Assembly (NCBI GenBank): GCA_024663395.1
Contig: JANFAH010000003.1
Coordinates: 1,984,001-2,048,000, forward strand
Source of the DNA: Pisolithus tinctorius
Taxonomy: Eukaryota > Basidiomycota > Agaricomycetes > Boletales > Pisolithaceae
DNA: 64,000 bases
Reading direction: 5' to 3'
Numbering within the stretch: position 1 is the stretch's first letter; each line of letters starts with the position of its first letter. The position numbers and the translations under genes are program-made. The notes under the pieces are model-generated. The model saw nothing but the letters and a program-made list of their open reading frames with translations. It searched no databases and had not been told where the DNA came from. This document shows, one piece after another, positions 60,461 through 64,000 of this stretch.

Positions 60461-61741
60461 CCAGATCAAGTCAAGTCGACACCTGGGGAACGGGCTGCGT
60501 TGGCTCGGCAGATTAGGGATGCCTGCATGAATGTTGGGTTCTTCTACAGTAGGCCTCTTGTCTTAACATCTATGATCTTCCAACGAGCTATTTGTAGTTA
60601 GCAACCATGGTATTCCCCAGGAGATCATTGACGAGGTCCTTTCGGCCGTGAAAGTTTACTTTTCTCTCCCACTCGAGACGAAGATGAAGGTAAGCCTACC
60701 GTCCCCACATCATCTGATCTTTGCCTCATCCGGAGAAGCTCTATCACAAAGCAGTTGGGAATTTTAAAGGATATGAACCTTTGTTGGGCTCTAACGCCGA
60801 CCCAGCCAACAGAGGCGATCTCCACGAAGGCTTCGCAATCGGTTGGGAAGAATTGATGCTGAAGGAGAACGACGAAAAACGAGTGAATGATGGTGCTATG
60901 GCTGGTGCAAATGTCTGGCCTCTGGAACCTGCTGGGTTCCGGGAAGCCTGCCTCAATTACTAGTACGGTCCATTCTGACATTCCGTTTGAGTGTCCCTCA
61001 TTCCGTCCCGTGATTAAGCCATGCGGCTGTAGATGTCGGAAAGGTCCTGTTCCGCTTATTCGCCATTGCATTGGATCTCCCTGAAACATACTTTGATGAC
61101 AAGGTACAGTTGTTCCTACGCATCCAGTTATCTTCGCTCAATGACGGTTTCAGACCAGAAATTCTGCCACAATCATGCGGACCATCCATTATCCACCTCA
61201 AACTGGTCCCGAAGACGATGGTACCGTCGGAGTCAGTGCCCACACAGAGTAAAAATCTCACGTATACCCCTGAATATGCCCTAACAAACTTCGTCACAGT
61301 AGCACCACCAATCCCCGGAATGCTGGTCATCAAGCATGTGGGGGATTGAAAGAGATTTGAATGACACGACTGATTGTAACTAGTATCAGTGACCAGCTTG
61401 CGCAATGGACGAGTGAGTGTCAATCCGAATATACATGCCGATTCCTGTCTCACATGCTCCCCTGGGAGACGACGTGTTTAGGTTGACCGTACATAGAGCG
61501 ATCAACAGGAGTGGTGTTCGCCGATATTCCATTCCTTTGTTCTTCGGCATGGATTACCACGTCCAGATCAAGGTAAGCTGGCCTTGATTGTCGCTACGGC
61601 ACCCAGATCAATGACCCCGCCCAGCCCATGCTGAGTTGTGTATCCCCTGAGAGACCGCCCAGGTATGAACCCGTCGCTGCAGGGGACTATGTCCACCAGC
61701 GCCTGCAGGAGGTGTATTACCGAAACACCTCTACCTCCTGA
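60461..61741 (+). pseudogene. 2OG-Fe(II) oxygenase, isopenicillin N synthase-like, missing its middle
   Basis: Coding-like exons recur in order. First is TPGERAALARQIRDACMNVGFFY, then NHGIPQEIIDEVLSAVKVYF with LPLETKMK, YHKAVGNFKGYEPLLG and ANRGDLHEGFAIGWEEL, then NYYHAAVDVGKVLFRLFAIALDLPETYFDD (acceptor GATTAAG at 61019). After a further intron come MRTIHYPPQTGPEDDGTVGVSAHTE (HxD/E ligand), APPIPGMLVIKHVGD, DQLAQWTNDVFRLTVHRAINRSG (distal His, Arg nearby) and VSPERPPRYEPVAAGDYVHQRLQEVYY. Between the HTE and the APPIPG block the usual 25-30 residues (FTIL...ALQVL...) are absent, and no splice choice keeps the frame; a TGA follows VGD. The N-terminal IDFS-type strand is also not found. I read it as a decaying gene, though an unusual splice form cannot be excluded. 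Confidence 0.7.
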
Positions 61742-62990
61742 TGTGGCTAGGAACTTGTCATGGTCGATAGGTCAAATTGAAATTGTATGTATGTTTTTTA
61801 ATACACATGGTCAGCGGCGGTGATAGAACATATGGAGCAAAAGTGGAGAAGTAGAGGGAGGCTGATGTTGCGATATAAGGGCGACGAATCTGGCAGAAGG
61901 GTGGCGAATCTAAGGAGAGCATCCGCCAGTTCTAGCAGAGTTGAAGCGCCCAAGCGAGAGGCAGACACTAGAATGATGAGGAGCCCCAATGCCATAGGGC
62001 GACGAAGGGCAGAATCTTGACAAGTGGATAGGTCATTATATAGTCCGCTAGCTCGTTCGACTCCTGGGTGGATTGATAAATCGATTGGCAGTAGTTGTTC
62101 AGGTTGGGTCGAGGAGATGACATCAGGAACGAGGTGGAGCTCGATACCCTTGATGTCAGCGGTATAGTCATCCCATATGACTAGGCATCCCTAAACCACC
62201 TCCATGTTCATTGATGGCAGCAACCATTCGCTCACGGAGTTCAAACGTCCATCCTCCTTTCCAACGGCTCTGCAATCTTGCCTAGGGATCAGTCACCATC
62301 CTTGACTTATGCACCCAGTCGGTGGGTGACCTTCGCAAAGAAGCCAAGCATTGATGCACGTTGTGCAGGTACAGTAGATCGCGAGAGAAGAAAGATATCA
62401 TCAGCCATGTAACCTGCCCGAATCTTTTCTGCGTGTGTAGTCCAAGGTGGGATGGCAACGTCTTCTGAGAATCACACGACCGGTGGGTTTTGCCGTGCGG
62501 AGTCAATTTACAGGCAGATGCGTGGATGTCGAAAAAAGCGTCTCATTTTCAGGCTGGAGTGACCTTGTAAACAAGGTGATCATGGATATCATGCTCATAG
62601 GCAGGTGACTGGCATCTCGCTTGTCGTCTGTGTACATGAGATGTCTATACATGTTCAAGACTTGAATGTTACTAGTACTATTTCTCCAAACACCCTAGTT
62701 GGCCCCTTGAAGTGTTCGTCCCTACGAGCATTTGAGACTCGCATTGAATCCCCGCTTAAGAGTGCCGGACATTCTTGCCGGAGTTTTCAAAACCCAAATG
62801 TTTGATGATTCTTCGTCTGTTGTAGTCCTGTCGCTATTCTGGTATACTGCCGTCTTCTTCCTGCGCCCAATCGCTTTATGAAGATTGTGTTGTCATCTGA
62901 CACTGCCTGGAGGATTGAAGCTGCATCGCGTGATTAATCAAACCATGGTGGTGTATCTACTTTGTCAGCAAGCCCATGCATGTACTAGGT
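61742..62990. other. gene-poor stretch with weak minus-strand coding-like relics
   Basis: On the minus strand, three stretches look protein-like: around 62405-62300 (LLSRSTVPAQRASMLGFFAKV), 62270-62175 (WKGGWTFELRERMVAAINEHGG) and 62165-61800. The first recalls the SRSTVPAQR block near the C-terminus of RPAP1, but I cannot connect them in one frame. No gene is called. Confidence 0.3.
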
Positions 62991-62994
62991 CCCG

Positions 62995-63974
62995 ATGACC
63001 ACTGTCCAATCAACCGACAAGCCTGTCCCCCTTCGCCCGTCTTTTTCTCATTCACAGAGCTGGGGGCTCTCTTCCGCACCAATTACCAGGGAAGTGGTCA
63101 CCGCACCTCGTATGCTCACTACCACGGTCCAGTCGCGACTTTGTGAACTCACCCTTATTATGCAGCATGGGCAAACGAACCTCCGTCGCCAATGGAGCAC
63201 GCCACAGACGGTGACCTTCACCGCTCTGTGAATTTTATGGTTCATCGATCTTCAACGTCTACATCTTCTCTTGGGAGATTAACCGGCCACGGAGTAGAGC
63301 GTCGTTCCCGATGGTTCGCTTTCGCTCGTCCACATTTCGGGGGTACGACAAGTCCCCCACGATATGGAGCTGCCTCCTTTGCCTGGGCAGCCCCGGGTGC
63401 CTCAAACCACAATGGAAAAACCTCGGACGATGTTTCTCCCGGCTTCCCCGCGATCACGTCCCCTGAATCACATCGTGCCACGCCATCAAGCAACCCAATG
63501 CTCAATACAAACCGGCTACTACAAGTGGAATCTCGATCGAACAGTCAAGGCGACTATTCTCAACTCGACAGAGGTTTGAATGCACGATGTGATGATGAGT
63601 CAGGAGTTGAGAGGTTGACAGCTAGCCGCTCAAAAAAGGGGATCAGAGCTTTCATACTTTACAACACATACGTCCCCTTAGTACGCGCCTCCGATTCATA
63701 TCACATTGTCATGTTGACGATCATTCTAGCTCTTCAGATTCATCAATATTACCTTCACCACTGCCACATTGGCATTGGCAGTACATATCCGGGGGCTGGA
63801 GATGCGCTATGGAGTGAGGGGTGTACTTGGAAGCTCACCGTCAGTCCCCTTATCATTACGACGTACGGCTTCCGGTTGACGTGCATTCTGCAGGACACTT
63901 GTAATAATATTTGCTCCCTTGACACTTGTTCATGTCATGGTAGCTGTATATGTAAGCGTCAGCGATATGCGTAG
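62995..63974 (+). other. unrecognised open frames at the right end
   Basis: A 260-codon plus frame at 63192-63974 starts MEHATDGDLHRSVNF and ends in a Cys-rich segment (CNNICSLDTCSCHGSCICK). An overlapping 78-codon frame begins at 62995. There is no family match that I recognise, no clear splice structure, and the surroundings are decayed, so this may be chance. The segment with LTIILALQIHQYY could span a membrane. Confidence 0.25.
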
Positions 63975-64000
63975 TGTGGTCGTGGTCTGACCTCGCGCTT

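Noticed and set aside
62300..62405. RPAP1 gene fragment on the minus strand
   Set aside because: Only one block (SRSTVPAQR) recalls RPAP1, and the neighbouring stretches could not be joined or matched.

Overview
The window is nuclear DNA of a filamentous basidiomycete, most probably an Agaricomycete. Genes are dense and split by many 45-60 bp GT..AG introns, many neighbours are divergent with only 100-300 bp between starts, and the left end carries a KDZ-type DNA transposon with a TET/JBP dioxygenase, a combination described as typical of mushroom-forming fungi. I joined exons by eye using reading frame and splice signals; where a join list is given, every exon junction kept the frame open.

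Layout. Positions 1-2580 are repeat-rich, with a possible LTR fragment and a recurring AAATTCCGC word. Positions 2590-11678 form a KDZ element cluster: a minus-strand companion gene, a 995-codon KDZ transposase with one in-frame TGA, a small accessory gene, and an intact 369-residue TET/JBP-like 2-oxoglutarate/Fe(II) dioxygenase. Positions 11900-13000 hold degenerate tandem repeats. From about 14.3 kb to 59.5 kb is a conserved housekeeping block: eIF3k (-), Swd3/WDR5 (+), a J-domain protein (-), a three-LIM protein (-), a flavocytochrome b2-like dehydrogenase (-), a SAP-domain protein (+), a Fus3/Kss1-type MAP kinase (-), Cbf5/dyskerin (-), ribosomal protein eL22 (+), a DHX29-like DEAH helicase (-), INO80 ATPase (-), fumarase (-), PEX11 (+), CMC1 (-), lipoyl synthase (+), ribosomal protein eS28 (+), a GT8 glycosyltransferase (+), exosome Csl4 (-), pyruvate dehydrogenase E2 (+), NudE (+), ESS2 (+) and a FAM192A/PIP30-like protein (-). 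From 59.5 kb to the right end the sequence is gene-poor and decayed, with a 2OG-Fe(II) oxygenase (isopenicillin N synthase-like) that lacks its middle.

How the parts relate. In the KDZ cluster the transposase is presumably the mobilising enzyme. The TET/JBP protein is expected to oxidise 5-methylcytosine and so may influence silencing of the element. The transposase exons are strikingly CpG-poor and carry a TGA where a CGA arginine codon would be expected, while the accessory and TET/JBP genes keep their CpGs and reading frames. In the housekeeping block, fumarase, CMC1, lipoyl synthase and the lipoylated PDH E2 lie within about 10.6 kb, so several mitochondrial respiration genes are neighbours. 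Translation and RNA genes (eIF3k, DHX29, eL22, eS28, Cbf5, Csl4, ESS2) and chromatin genes (Swd3, INO80) are interspersed.
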